Below are positions 1 through 7,673 of a stretch of 64,000 bases of DNA, piece after piece. Location: NCBI GenBank assembly GCA_947464185.1, contig CANHVY010000012.1, positions 21,265 to 85,264 of the forward strand, read 5' to 3'. The translations under genes and the position numbers were made by a program. The notes below the pieces were generated by a model. That model had not been told where the DNA came from, made no database searches, and was given only the letters and a program-made list of their open reading frames with translations. This DNA is from Burkholderiales bacterium. GTDB taxonomy: Bacteria; Pseudomonadota; Gammaproteobacteria; Burkholderiales; Burkholderiaceae_C. The first letter of the stretch is position 1. Each line of letters starts with the position of its first letter.

Positions 1-2086
1 CGCCGCGCAGGTGCTCGGTGCCGTTCTCCCCGCGCCAGCCCATCAGAAAGCCGATGTCCGGTGCGGGCTGGAAGTTGACGATGAAGTCCGGGTAGTCCTT
101 GAACTTGCGCGCGCCTTCGGCGCCCGTGAAGGCCGGGAACTTCAGACGCGAGGCCAGCTCGATCAGCACCTCCTGGAAGGGCTTGCACTGGCCCAGCGGC
201 GGCACCACCGGCACGCGCACCGAGTCCACCGGCCCGTCGAACTCGCTGATCGGGCGGTCCAGCATGCTCATCACGTCATGCCGCTCGAGGTAGGTGGTGT
301 CGGGCAGTACCAGGTCGGCGTAGGCCACCATCTCGCTCTGGAAGGCGTCGCACACCACCAGGAAGGGGATCTGGTACTCGCCGTCCTCGCCCCGCCGGTT
401 CAGCATCTCGCGCACGGCCATGGTGTTCATGGTGGAGTTCCACGCCATGTTCGCCATGAAGATCATCAGCGTGTCCAGCCGGTAAGGGTCGGCCTTGACC
501 GCGTTGGTGATCACGTTGTGCATCATCCCGTGGGCGGACAGTGGGTGCTCCCACGAGAAGGCGTGGTCGATGCGGATGGGCGAGCCATCGGCATGGATGG
601 CCAACTCTTCCGGGCTGGCGGGAAACCCCAGCGGCGCGGCGTTCAGCGGCGTGTTGGGCTTGACCTGCTCGGGGTCGTTGAAGGCCCGGTAGTTGGGCAC
701 GATGTGGCGCGGGTAGGGCGCCTTGTGCCTGAATCCTCCAGGCCGGTCGATGGTGCCCAGCAGGCTCATCATCACCGCCAGCGAGCGCACGGTCTGGAAG
801 CCGTTGGAGTGCGCCGCCAAGCCGCGCATGGCGTGGAAGGCCACGGGTCTGCCGATGGTGGTGGGGTGGGTCTTGCCCCAGGCGTCGGTCCATGCGATGG
901 GCAGCTCGAAGGCCTGCTTCAGCGCCGTGTCGCCGATCTCCACGGCCAGCGCGCGGATGCGGTCTGCGGCGATGCCGGTGATGCTTTGCGCCCACTCGGG
1001 CGTGCAGTGGGCCACCTGCTGCGTGAGCAGTTGGAAGGCCGGCGCCACACGGGTGCCGTCAGCGAGCGTGTAGGTGCCGGTGAGCGCCGGGCTGCGGCCC
1101 TCGGCGATGCCCTCGGGGTAGGCTGCCACCACCTGGCCTGAGACGCTGTCCCACACCAGCTTGTTGTGCGGGTTCCGGCCGTCGCCCGGCGGGCCCTTGG
1201 CCGGGTCCGGGTCGAAGGCGAACAGGCCCTCTCGCTCACCTTCGTCCAGCACCACCAGCTGCGGGGCGTTGGTGAAGCGCTGCAGGAAGGGGTGGTCGAT
1301 GCGGTCGTGCTTGATCAGCTCGTGCATCAGCGCCATGAAGAGCGCGCCGTCGGTGCCCGGCTTGATGGGAATCCACTCGTCGGCAATGGCCGAGTAGCCC
1401 GTGCGCACCGGGTTGATGGAGATGAAGCGCCCGCCGCGCCGCTTGAAGGCCGACAGGGCCATCTTCATCGGGTTGCTGTGGTGGTCCTCGGCCGTGCCGA
1501 TCATCACGAAGAGCTTGGCATGGTCCAGGTCCGGCCCGCCGAACTCCCAGAAGCTGCCGCCCACCGTGTAGATCATGCCCGCGGCCATGTTGACCGAGCA
1601 GAAGCCGCCGTGTGCGGCGTAGTTGGGCGTGCCGAACTGGCGCGCGAACAGGCCGGTGAGGGCCTGCATCTGGTCGCGCCCGGTGAAGAGGGCGAACTTC
1701 TTCGGGTCCGTGGCGCGGATACGGCCCAGGCGCTCGGTGAGGATGGCGAAGGTCTCGTCCCAGGAGATGGGCTCGAACTCGCCAGCCCCGCGCTCGGCGC
1801 CGGGCTTGCGCCGCAGCGGCTGCGTCAGGCGCGCGGGCGACACCTGCTTCATGATGCCCGAGCTGCCCTTGGCGCAGATCACGCCCTTGTTGATGGGGTG
1901 GTCGGGGTTGCCGTCGATGTAGCGCACCTCGGGGCCGTTCTCGCCCTGGCGCAGGTGCACGCGAATGCCGCAGCGGCAGGCACACATGTAGCAGGTGGTG
2001 CACTTGACCTCCGTGGCTCCGGTGCCTGCGTCCGCCAGTGGGGCCAGCGGGTCGTGCAGGGGAGGGCTTGCGCTGAACAGGGCCAT
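1..2086 (-). CDS. soeA: SoeA-type sulfite dehydrogenase, molybdopterin catalytic subunit (C-terminus beyond left edge)
   Basis: Molybdopterin oxidoreductase expected to oxidise sulfite to sulfate in the cytoplasm and pass electrons through SoeB/SoeC to quinone. The first 695 residues are in the window; the family is roughly 950-1000 long, so the end and any soeBC lie to the left. The N-terminus has a cysteine-rich 4Fe-4S motif (CTTCYMCACRCG, residues 29-40) and a further cysteine in GVICAKGSSG. Later motifs include GRDQMQALTGLF, TAEDHHSNPMK and ADLVLPDTTYLERHDVMS, which I recall from SoeA rather than from nitrate or formate enzymes. There is no Tat signal, which fits a cytoplasmic SoeA. The start follows a GGAGACAG stretch. 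It lies on the same strand as xsc and ackA, which supports a role in removing sulfite released by Xsc. A related molybdoenzyme cannot be excluded without soeBC. Confidence 0.8.
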   Translation of the reverse strand, partial: MALFSASPPLHDPLAPLADAGTGATEVKCTTCYMCACRCGIRVHLRQGENGPEVRYIDGNPDHPINKGVICAKGSSGIMKQVSPARLTQPLRRKPGAERGAGEFEPISWDETFAILTERLGRIRATDPKKFALFTGRDQMQALTGLFARQFGTPNYAAHGGFCSVNMAAGMIYTVGGSFWEFGGPDLDHAKLFVMIGTAEDHHSNPMKMALSAFKRRGGRFISINPVRTGYSAIADEWIPIKPGTDGALFMALMHELIKHDRIDHPFLQRFTNAPQLVVLDEGEREGLFAFDPDPAKGPPGDGRNPHNKLVWDSVSGQVVAAYPEGIAEGRSPALTGTYTLADGTRVAPAFQLLTQQVAHCTPEWAQSITGIAADRIRALAVEIGDTALKQAFELPIAWTDAWGKTHPTTIGRPVAFHAMRGLAAHSNGFQTVRSLAVMMSLLGTIDRPGGFRHKAPYPRHIVPNYRAFNDPEQVKPNTPLNAAPLGFPASPEELAIHADGSPIRIDHAFSWEHPLSAHGMMHNVITNAVKADPYRLDTLMIFMANMAWNSTMNTMAVREMLNRRGEDGEYQIPFLVVCDAFQSEMVAYADLVLPDTTYLERHDVMSMLDRPISEFDGPVDSVRVPVVPPLGQCKPFQEVLIELASRLKFPAFTGAEGARKFKDYPDFIVNFQPAPDIGFLMGWRGENGTEHLRG

Positions 2087-2175
2087 GCTGAACTGTCTCC
2101 ATTCTGTTGCCGTCATCGATGCCGACGGTCTTGTTCGTGGTCAAAGTCCTGAGCAGGCGACAGTCGCCTTGGGTC

Positions 2176-2601
2176 TCAAGCCAGGAAAGGGTTCTCGACG
2201 TGCAGCCCGTCGATGCGCTGACCGTGCTGGAGATCTTCGGTCAGCAAGCGTTTGCAGCCGCTGTCCAATGCGGCGGCGACGATCAGGCTGTCGTAAAAAG
2301 AGAAGCCCTGGCCCGACTGGATGCGCAGGGCCCTGGCGTAGATCGTCGTGCTCGGGTGCACCTTCCACAGCGGCGTCAGGACCTTCACCAGGAAGTCTTG
2401 TGCATCTTCTGCACTGGCGACCACACGGCTCTTGCGCGTCAAGGCTTGCAGGGTTTCCTGCACCACCTGGAAGCTGATCACGGCCGTCTGTCGGGTGAGT
2501 GCGCTCGCCACGAGGGCTTGGGCAACAGCACGCTTGGCGGGACTGTCCCGATCGACTGCGTAGACCAAGACGTTGGTATCGAAGAAATCAGCGCCGTTCA
2601 T
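2176..2601 (-). CDS. PIN-domain toxin (VapC-like ribonuclease)
   Basis: Small PIN-domain protein of about 141 residues. It begins with FFDTNVLVYAVDRD, the usual first acidic site of the metal centre. A central glutamate (VVQETL) and later aspartates (FSFYDSLIVAAAL, LLTEDLQHG) follow, as expected of a Mg-dependent RNase toxin. The start at 2601 overlaps the end of the upstream antitoxin gene by 14 bases, typical of coupled toxin-antitoxin pairs. An ATG nine bases further upstream (2610) is also possible, but its putative ribosome site is too close. It sits between ackA and soeA on the same strand, so it interrupts an otherwise functional sulfonate gene set. Confidence 0.8.
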   Translation of the reverse strand: MNGADFFDTNVLVYAVDRDSPAKRAVAQALVASALTRQTAVISFQVVQETLQALTRKSRVVASAEDAQDFLVKVLTPLWKVHPSTTIYARALRIQSGQGFSFYDSLIVAAALDSGCKRLLTEDLQHGQRIDGLHVENPFLA

Positions 2602-2812
2602 TGAGTTCATCCCGCGTCGCCGCGCGACCGCCAGTGGCGACGTACTGCCCCAGGCGGTCCATCACCTCGACGGCCCGGGCCGCTTGGCGCTTGCGGGCGT
2701 ACTGCTCCAACCATTGACGGAATTGCTCGTTCAGGGTGGTCTGCTCTTCCCGCGCCTGCTCACGCGCAGCCTCGATCAGGTTCTCGTCGGCGGTGAACGT
2801 GATGTTCTTCAT
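2588..2812 (-). CDS. Antitoxin of the PIN toxin
   Basis: 74-residue protein starting MKNITFTADENLIEAA, a short beta-strand followed by a helix in the style of ribbon-helix-helix antitoxins. The C-terminal half is charged (EQYARKRQAARAVEVMDRL, then ATRDELNERR) and probably wraps the toxin. The gene precedes and overlaps the PIN toxin gene, the standard antitoxin-first order. The ATG at 2812 is preceded by an AGAGAAAA stretch; a longer reading upstream has no conserved content. The assignment rests on order, size and N-terminal pattern. Confidence 0.7.
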   Translation of the reverse strand: MKNITFTADENLIEAAREQAREEQTTLNEQFRQWLEQYARKRQAARAVEVMDRLGQYVATGGRAATRDELNERR

Positions 2813-2923
2813 CGTGGTTTTCTCTTCGTGTTTGCACGGCAGTGTACCAAGGCCCGTGTGATCGGGGCGGCTCTCGGAACCCGCCCAGTGGCCACGCACG
2901 CGTGCACGGCACAGCGTTTGTCA

Positions 2924-2948
2924 CGGTGGGCGAGGCACTCGCCCACCG
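2924..2948 (-). terminator. Strong hairpin downstream of ackA, possible terminator
   Basis: A perfect 11-bp inverted repeat (CGGTGGGCGAG / CTCGCCCACCG) with a 3-base loop lies about 80 bases after the ackA stop and about 110 bases before the antitoxin start. No T-run follows on either strand, so intrinsic termination is uncertain. It may instead stabilise the ackA 3' end or separate ackA from the toxin-antitoxin genes. Confidence 0.4.
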
Positions 2949-3028
2949 GTGCGCCCGCAGGGCCGACTGCCTGGTCAGGCTTCCGCGCGGCTCTCATCGA
3001 TCCTTTCGAAGGGATCTCCGGGCCGCGC

Positions 3029-4153
3029 TCAGGCCACCCCAGTCAACCGCGCCGTATGCCCGGCGATCACGGCTTCCTCGCCTGTGCGCAGCACCAGGGC
3101 CTGCACGTTGCTGTCGACAGTGCTGATGCGCCCGGGCGGACGCTGGAGGTTGGCCTCCGCATCCAGCCGCAGCCCCAGCCATCGGGCACCGTCGAGGAGG
3201 CGTGCACGGATGGCCGCGGCGTTCTCGCCGATGCCGCCAGTGAACACCAGGGCGTCCAGCCCGCGCAGCGCTGCGGCCAGCGCGGCGAGTTCGCGCAGTA
3301 CCTGTTCGACAAAGTGGTCCAGCGCGCGCTGCGCACCGGCATGGCCGGCGGCGGCCGCAGCTTCCAGTTCACGCATGTCACTGGACAACCCGGACAGCCC
3401 CAGCAGCCCCGAGCCCTTGTGCAGCAGCCGCGACACCTCCTCGGCGCTGAACCCTTCCTGCTGCTGCAGGTGCAGCACCACGGCGGCGTCCAGCCGACCG
3501 CAGCGCGTGCCCATGGTCAGGCCGTCCAGCGGCGAGAAACTCATCGTCGTGGCCACAGAGCGGCCGTCGCGGACTGCCGTCATCGAGCAGCCATTGCCCA
3601 GGTGAGCGATCACCACGCGGCCGGCGGCCAGCTCAGGGTGATGCTGGCGCAGTTGGGCGGTGATCGACTCGTAGCTCAAGCCGTGGAAACCGTAGCGACG
3701 GATGCCGCGCTGGAACAGGTCGTCAGGCAGCGCGAAGCGCTGATGCACCTCGGGCATGGTGCGGTGGAAGGCGGTGTCGAAGCACGCCACCTGCGGCACG
3801 CTGGGGAACGCTTCCTGCGCCGCCCGCACGCCGGCCAGGTTGTGGGGCTGGTGAAGGGGGGCCAGGCTGGTCAGGCGCTCGATGCCTTGCAGCACGTCGT
3901 CATCGATCAGGCGGGGCTGGTCGAACTGCGTGCCGCCATGCACGATGCGGTGGCCCACCGCGGTGATGGGCGTGTTGCCGATCCGCTCCATCACCTGCCG
4001 CAGGGCCTGGGCGTGGTCTGCCGGGCCGCTGCGGGTGCCGATGCCGTCCACCTGGCCGGCTTGCTGCGGCGTGTGCAGACCTGTCGCCGGGTCGAACAAG
4101 GCGAACTTGATCGACGAGGAGCCGGCGTTGAGGGTGAGCAGGTGGCCGGTCAC
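3029..4153 (-). CDS. ackA: Acetate kinase
   Basis: Interconverts acetyl phosphate plus ADP with acetate plus ATP in the cytoplasm. The 374-residue product is a little shorter than the usual ~400 and shows the family signatures in order: LTLNAGSSSIKFALFD at the N-terminus, GHRIVHGG, CFDTAFHRTMP, RRYGFHGLSYES, HLGNGCSMTAVRDG and FTGGIGENAAAIR near the C-terminus. The start is a GTG with no clear ribosome site. It lies downstream of xsc on the same strand, separated by a ~660-base repeat region. Xsc produces acetyl phosphate, so the likely job here is substrate-level phosphorylation from sulfoacetaldehyde carbon. No phosphotransacetylase gene is visible. Confidence 0.93.
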   Translation of the reverse strand: MTGHLLTLNAGSSSIKFALFDPATGLHTPQQAGQVDGIGTRSGPADHAQALRQVMERIGNTPITAVGHRIVHGGTQFDQPRLIDDDVLQGIERLTSLAPLHQPHNLAGVRAAQEAFPSVPQVACFDTAFHRTMPEVHQRFALPDDLFQRGIRRYGFHGLSYESITAQLRQHHPELAAGRVVIAHLGNGCSMTAVRDGRSVATTMSFSPLDGLTMGTRCGRLDAAVVLHLQQQEGFSAEEVSRLLHKGSGLLGLSGLSSDMRELEAAAAAGHAGAQRALDHFVEQVLRELAALAAALRGLDALVFTGGIGENAAAIRARLLDGARWLGLRLDAEANLQRPPGRISTVDSNVQALVLRTGEEAVIAGHTARLTGVA

Positions 4154-4306
4154 GTTCAGGGTCTTTGGAGGGCGTGGGTTGCGGCGGTGGGCTGATCTGC
4201 TTGCACTGGTCTTGCGCGCGCGCCAGCTCGGCAGGCGCCTGGGCGCTTCGGTGGAGCGGCCGGCCCCTTGGGCCGGCTGCCCTGCGGTGCTCGGCCCGGA
4301 GTCCCC

Positions 4307-4358
4307 GCCGCCGAACTCGCTTCGCTCACTGCGTTCGCTGCGCTCAAACAGCGGCGGC
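4307..4358 (+). repeat. Left core of the 52-bp perfect inverted repeat
   Basis: 52 bases from GCCGCCGAACTCGC to AACAGCGGCGGC. Inside is the near-tandem series CGCTTCGCTCACTGCGTTCG. It is the exact reverse complement of 4636-4687. Confidence 0.9.
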
Positions 4359-4635
4359 GAGTTGGATGAGGAGGCGCGCTTGCGCGCGCGGGACTCCAGG
4401 CCTGTGCTCCTCGGCGCTCCACAGGCGCGCGCAGACGCCTGCCGAGCCGACGCGGATCGTGGCCGGTCGACGTGTGGTCTGTTTTCGGCAGGCCACGCGC
4501 AGTAACGATGCGACGCACGACCAGCTTGCCGACCAAGACCCGGGGCGGGAGGTGGTGCGTGCTGGCGCGCCTGTGGGGCGCCGAGGCGCGCAGGGCATGA
4601 CGACTGCGCGCGCAGCGCGCCACGTCCACATGCTT

Positions 4636-4687
4636 GCCGCCGCTGTTTGAGCGCAGCGAACGCAGTGAGCGAAGCGAGTTCGGCGGC
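4636..4687 (-). repeat. Right core of the 52-bp perfect inverted repeat
   Basis: Exact reverse complement of 4307-4358, with 277 bases between the two cores. The pair could form a cruciform in DNA or a long hairpin in an xsc-ackA transcript. Confidence 0.9.
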
Positions 4688-4820
4688 AGGTCGGCGTGGC
4701 CGAGCACCGCAGGGCAGTCGGCCTGATAGGCCGACCGACCCACCGAAGCGCCAGCGCGCACCGCCTCCCGCCCTGCGAGCGCTGCCAACTCAAGCGCCCC
4801 GTCAGCCATCACCAGTCGGC

Positions 4821-6641
4821 TCAGGTGTAGTCCTTGTACTTGTCCAGGAAGCGCACCGGCTTGGACAGTGCATCGCGGCGGAACGGGTCACCCAATTCGC
4901 GCGTGCACATGATCTCGATCACGCAGGTCTTGCGCTGGTTCATCTGCAGGTCGATGGCGCGCCGGAGTGCCGGGCCCACGTCCTCCAGCTTGTCGACCGT
5001 GATGCCCTCGGCGCCCATGGCGCGTGCGATGCCGGCGAAGCTCTCGCTCTCCAACTCGCCCGCCACGAAGCGTCGGTTGTAGAAGTCCACCTGGTTCTTC
5101 TTCTCCGCACCCCACTGCCGGTTGTGGAACACCACCGCGGTCACGGGGATGTCGTGGCGCACGGCGGTCATGATCTCGCTCATGCTCATGCCCCAGGCGC
5201 CGTCTCCGGCGTAGGACACCGCCGGGCGGTCGGGGCGGGCCACCTTGGCGCCGATGATGGTGGGCAGGGCGTAGCCGCAGTTGCCGAAGCTCATGGGCGC
5301 GAAGAAGCTGCGCGGCTCCTCGAATCGCAGGTAGCTGTGCGCCACGGAGTTGATGTTGCCGATGTCGGTGGACACCATCACGTGCGCCGGCATGGCCTTT
5401 TCCAGCTCGCGCAGCACCTGGCGCGGGTGCAGCCACTGGCCGCCCGTGGGCGTCTTCTCGCCCTTGGCCTCTTCGATCATGTCCAGGCTGTAGGCGTCCT
5501 TCTCGTGCGTCCATTCGGAGAGTTCCTTCTCCCAGGCGGCCTTTTCCTCAGCCGTCTTGGCGGCTCGCTCGGCGCGCGTGGCGTCGCAGGCCAGCGTGCG
5601 GCCGGCCAGACGCTCCAGTAGCGCCAGCGCGGCGGCCTTGGCGTCGCCGCAGATGCCCACGTCCACCTTCTTCACCAGGCCCAGCATCTTGGCGTCGGCG
5701 TCGATCTGCACCAGCTTGGCACCCTTGGGCCAGTAGTCCATGCCGTACTGCGGCAGCGTGCCGAAGGGCCCCAGGCGGGTGCCCAGGGCGATGACCACGT
5801 CGGCCTGCGCAATCAGCCGCATGCCGGCCTTGCTGCCCTGGTAGCCGAGCGGGCCGCACCACTGCGGGTGGCTGGCCGGGAAGCTGTCGTTGTGCTGGTA
5901 GCTGTTGACCACCGGGCAGCCGATGCGCTCGGCCAGCGCAATGGCTTCCTTGAAGGCGTCGCCCATCACCACCCCACCGCCAGAGATCATCACCGGGAAC
6001 CTGGCGCTGGCGATCAGGTCGGCCGCCGCGTTCAGGCTTTCCACGCCGCCCGCGCCGCGCTCGATGCGGATGGGCTTGGGGATCTCCACCGTGATGTCGC
6101 CGTAGAACAGGTCGCGCGGGATGTTGAGCTGCGTCGGGCCCATCTCCAGCAGCGCGCGATCGAAGGCCCGCGCGGTGAGTTCGGCCATGCGCTTGCTGTT
6201 CGAGACATGCGCCTGGTACTTGGTGAACTCGGCAAACATCGGCAGCTGCGCCGCCTCCTGAAAGCCGCCCAGGCCCTGGGTGAGCGTGCCCGTCTCGGGG
6301 GTGATCACCACCACCGGGCTGTGCGCCCAATAGGCCGCGGCAATGGCGGTCACGGCGTTGCTGATGCCCGGGCCGTTCTGGCCAATGATCACGCCGTGGC
6401 GGCCGCTGACGCGCGAGTAGCCGTCGGCCATGTGGCCGGCGCCCTGCTCATGCACCACCGGAATCAGGCGGATGCCGGCGGGCGCGAAGATGTCCATCGC
6501 GTCCATGAAGGCCGAGCCCATGATGCCGAACATGGTGTCCACGCCCTGCGCGACCATGGTCTCCACAAAGGCCTCGGAGGGCGTCATGCGGGTGGGGCCC
6601 ACGGGGACGGTGCGGGCAGCGATGGGTTGCGGAGCGTTCAT
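4821..6641 (-). CDS. xsc: Sulfoacetaldehyde acetyltransferase (thiamine diphosphate enzyme)
   Basis: Converts sulfoacetaldehyde and phosphate to acetyl phosphate and sulfite, the central desulfonation step for taurine, isethionate and sulfoacetate. The 606-residue protein matches the Xsc pattern I know throughout: MTPSEAFVETMVAQGVDTMF, FGIMGSAFMDAMDIFAPAG, the thiamine-activating glutamate in PVVHEQGAGHMADG, and the GDG...N thiamine-binding motif (AGDGAWGMSMSEIM ... FHNRQWG). The C-terminus ends FLDKYKDYT as in known Xsc. The ATG at 6641 is preceded by GAGAGGA; longer readings run antisense through the regulator. It is divergent from an IclR gene and upstream of ackA and soeA. No taurine dehydrogenase or taurine transporter is visible, so the source of sulfoacetaldehyde is unknown. 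Confidence 0.95.
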   Translation of the reverse strand: MNAPQPIAARTVPVGPTRMTPSEAFVETMVAQGVDTMFGIMGSAFMDAMDIFAPAGIRLIPVVHEQGAGHMADGYSRVSGRHGVIIGQNGPGISNAVTAIAAAYWAHSPVVVITPETGTLTQGLGGFQEAAQLPMFAEFTKYQAHVSNSKRMAELTARAFDRALLEMGPTQLNIPRDLFYGDITVEIPKPIRIERGAGGVESLNAAADLIASARFPVMISGGGVVMGDAFKEAIALAERIGCPVVNSYQHNDSFPASHPQWCGPLGYQGSKAGMRLIAQADVVIALGTRLGPFGTLPQYGMDYWPKGAKLVQIDADAKMLGLVKKVDVGICGDAKAAALALLERLAGRTLACDATRAERAAKTAEEKAAWEKELSEWTHEKDAYSLDMIEEAKGEKTPTGGQWLHPRQVLRELEKAMPAHVMVSTDIGNINSVAHSYLRFEEPRSFFAPMSFGNCGYALPTIIGAKVARPDRPAVSYAGDGAWGMSMSEIMTAVRHDIPVTAVVFHNRQWGAEKKNQVDFYNRRFVAGELESESFAGIARAMGAEGITVDKLEDVGPALRRAIDLQMNQRKTCVIEIMCTRELGDPFRRDALSKPVRFLDKYKDYT

Positions 6642-6755
6642 GGAGTGTCCTCTCGGCCGTTGGCGGGGGTGGTGTCGGGATGGTCTTGCAGGTCTTGCCA
6701 GGGGTCTGGCCCGTCTCGTCGGACAGAGGCTGCCTGAGGCGGGCGGGTGCCCCGG

Positions 6756-6784
6756 ATGATAGCCACCGATTCCGTTTTGTGGAA
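6756..6784 (-). promoter_or_regulatory. Candidate sigma70 promoter of xsc
   Basis: On the minus strand TTCCAC (6779-6784), a 17-base spacer and TATCAT (6756-6761) form a plausible -35/-10 pair about 115 bases upstream of the xsc ATG. The -35 overlaps the TTCC/GGAA palindrome at 6770-6784, so a bound regulator would cover it. Confidence 0.45.
6770..6784. promoter_or_regulatory. Candidate IclR operator
   Basis: TTCCGTTTTGTGGAA is a short dyad (TTCC...GGAA) between the divergent xsc and iclR genes. Its size and spacing resemble operators of IclR-family regulators. It overlaps the proposed xsc -35 box and lies just upstream of the proposed iclR promoter, so one site could control both genes. This is inference from position and symmetry. 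Confidence 0.45.
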
Positions 6785-6800
6785 CTCCCAGCGACAAAAG

Positions 6801-6829
6801 TTGGAATGCGAATGCCCGCCGGCTATCAT
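6801..6829 (+). promoter_or_regulatory. Candidate promoter of the IclR gene
   Basis: TTGGAA (6801-6806), 17 bases, then TATCAT (6824-6829). The predicted transcription start falls at or just before the ATG at 6837, so the message may be leaderless or nearly so. GGCTATCAT also occurs at the divergent xsc promoter. Confidence 0.45.
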
Positions 6830-6836
6830 CAAGGCC

Positions 6837-7673
6837 ATGAAACTGGTGTCCCAACGGGTGGCGCAAACTCCCGAAGTGCAGGGCGACACGCCCGCCTTGC
6901 GCCTGGTGTCGCTGCTGGAGCATGTCGCCTCGCGCGACCATCTGCATACCTTGCAGGGCCTGGCCGAGGCCACGCGGCTGCCCAAACCCACGCTGCACCG
7001 CATGCTGCAGCAGCTGGAGGCGGCAGGCCTGCTGCAGCGGGAGGGTGACGGCAGGCATTGGGGCACGGGCGCGCGCCTGCGTCGCCTGGCCGAGAACCTG
7101 TTGCTCAACAGCAGCCTGCATGCCGCGCGCCACCAGGTGCTGCGCCGGCTGGTGGACGAGGTGGGCGAGAGCTGCAACATCACCGCCTTGTCCGGTGGCG
7201 AGGTGCTGTACCTGGACCGCGTGGAGACCGCCGCGCCGCTGCGTTTTTATCTGCAGCCCGGCTCTCGCGTGCCGGTGCACTGCTCGGCCAGCGGCAAGGT
7301 CTTCCTGTCGCAGATGACGCCGGCCCAGCGCCGGCGGCTCCTGGGGGCCACGCCGCTGGAGGCCTGCACGCCACGCACTGTCACCGACTTGAACGTGCTG
7401 GAGCAGGAACTGCACCGGGTCAAGGTCCAGGGGTGCGGCTTTGACGACGAAGAATTCCTGCCCGGTCTGACCTGTGCGGCCGTGCCCGTGCCTGCCGCCG
7501 ACCCCAAGGCCCGCTCCAGCCTGTGCGTGGCCCTGCAGGGCCCGACGTTGCGCCTGAACCGCGACAAGCTGCACGCCCTGCTTCCTGCCTTGCGCACCGC
7601 CGCACAGGCCTTGTCCCGATTGGAAGAGGGTGCCCCGTCGTCCGAAAGAGTCGAGACAAGAAAGACCTCATGA
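6837..7673 (+). CDS. IclR-family transcriptional regulator, probable regulator of xsc
   Basis: 278-residue regulator with an N-terminal winged helix (LQGLAEATRLPKPTLHRMLQ) and the C-terminal IclR effector domain (VGESCNITALSGGEVLYLDR, then PVHCSASGKVFLSQM). The usual GxDDEE segment is present as GCGFDDEEFLPGL. The ATG at 6837 starts the conserved part; an upstream in-frame start at 6747 would run across the promoter elements. It is divergent from xsc and overlaps cobS by four bases (ATGA), so regulator and cobS are translationally coupled. Its ligand cannot be read from sequence; control of sulfoacetaldehyde use is inferred from position. Confidence 0.9.
   Translation: MKLVSQRVAQTPEVQGDTPALRLVSLLEHVASRDHLHTLQGLAEATRLPKPTLHRMLQQLEAAGLLQREGDGRHWGTGARLRRLAENLLLNSSLHAARHQVLRRLVDEVGESCNITALSGGEVLYLDRVETAAPLRFYLQPGSRVPVHCSASGKVFLSQMTPAQRRRLLGATPLEACTPRTVTDLNVLEQELHRVKVQGCGFDDEEFLPGLTCAAVPVPAADPKARSSLCVALQGPTLRLNRDKLHALLPALRTAAQALSRLEEGAPSSERVETRKTS

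Larger units (their letters stand above)
4222..4790. repeat. Two head-to-head copies of a palindromic intergenic repeat
   Basis: The whole gap between xsc and ackA is repeat DNA. Arms at 4237-4358 and 4636-4757 are inverted copies of one another: the inner 52 bases (4307-4358 and 4636-4687) match perfectly and the outer ~70 bases imperfectly. Each copy also has its own internal dyad, for example GCTCCAC...CGCCTGCCGAGC near 4415-4450, the complement of a stretch near 4225-4256. Reading frames here give Ser-Leu-Arg repeats and no recognisable protein. I see no transposase and no target-site duplication. Confidence 0.8.

Noticed and set aside
1236..2144. Minus-strand open frame overlapping the start of soeA
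   Set aside because: Other reading frame of the same DNA; the soeA frame has the Fe-S cysteines and family motifs.
4222..4790. Insertion sequence with terminal inverted repeats
   Set aside because: The 277 bases between the perfect cores encode no transposase and no target duplication is seen; two inverted copies of a repeat explain it better.
4156..4812. Open frames in the xsc-ackA gap
   Set aside because: They are translations of the inverted repeat (Ser-Leu-Arg repeats), present in several frames without a family match.
6642..7574. N-terminal extension of xsc by about 310 codons
   Set aside because: The extension is antisense to the IclR gene; the conserved Xsc start and a good ribosome site are at 6641.
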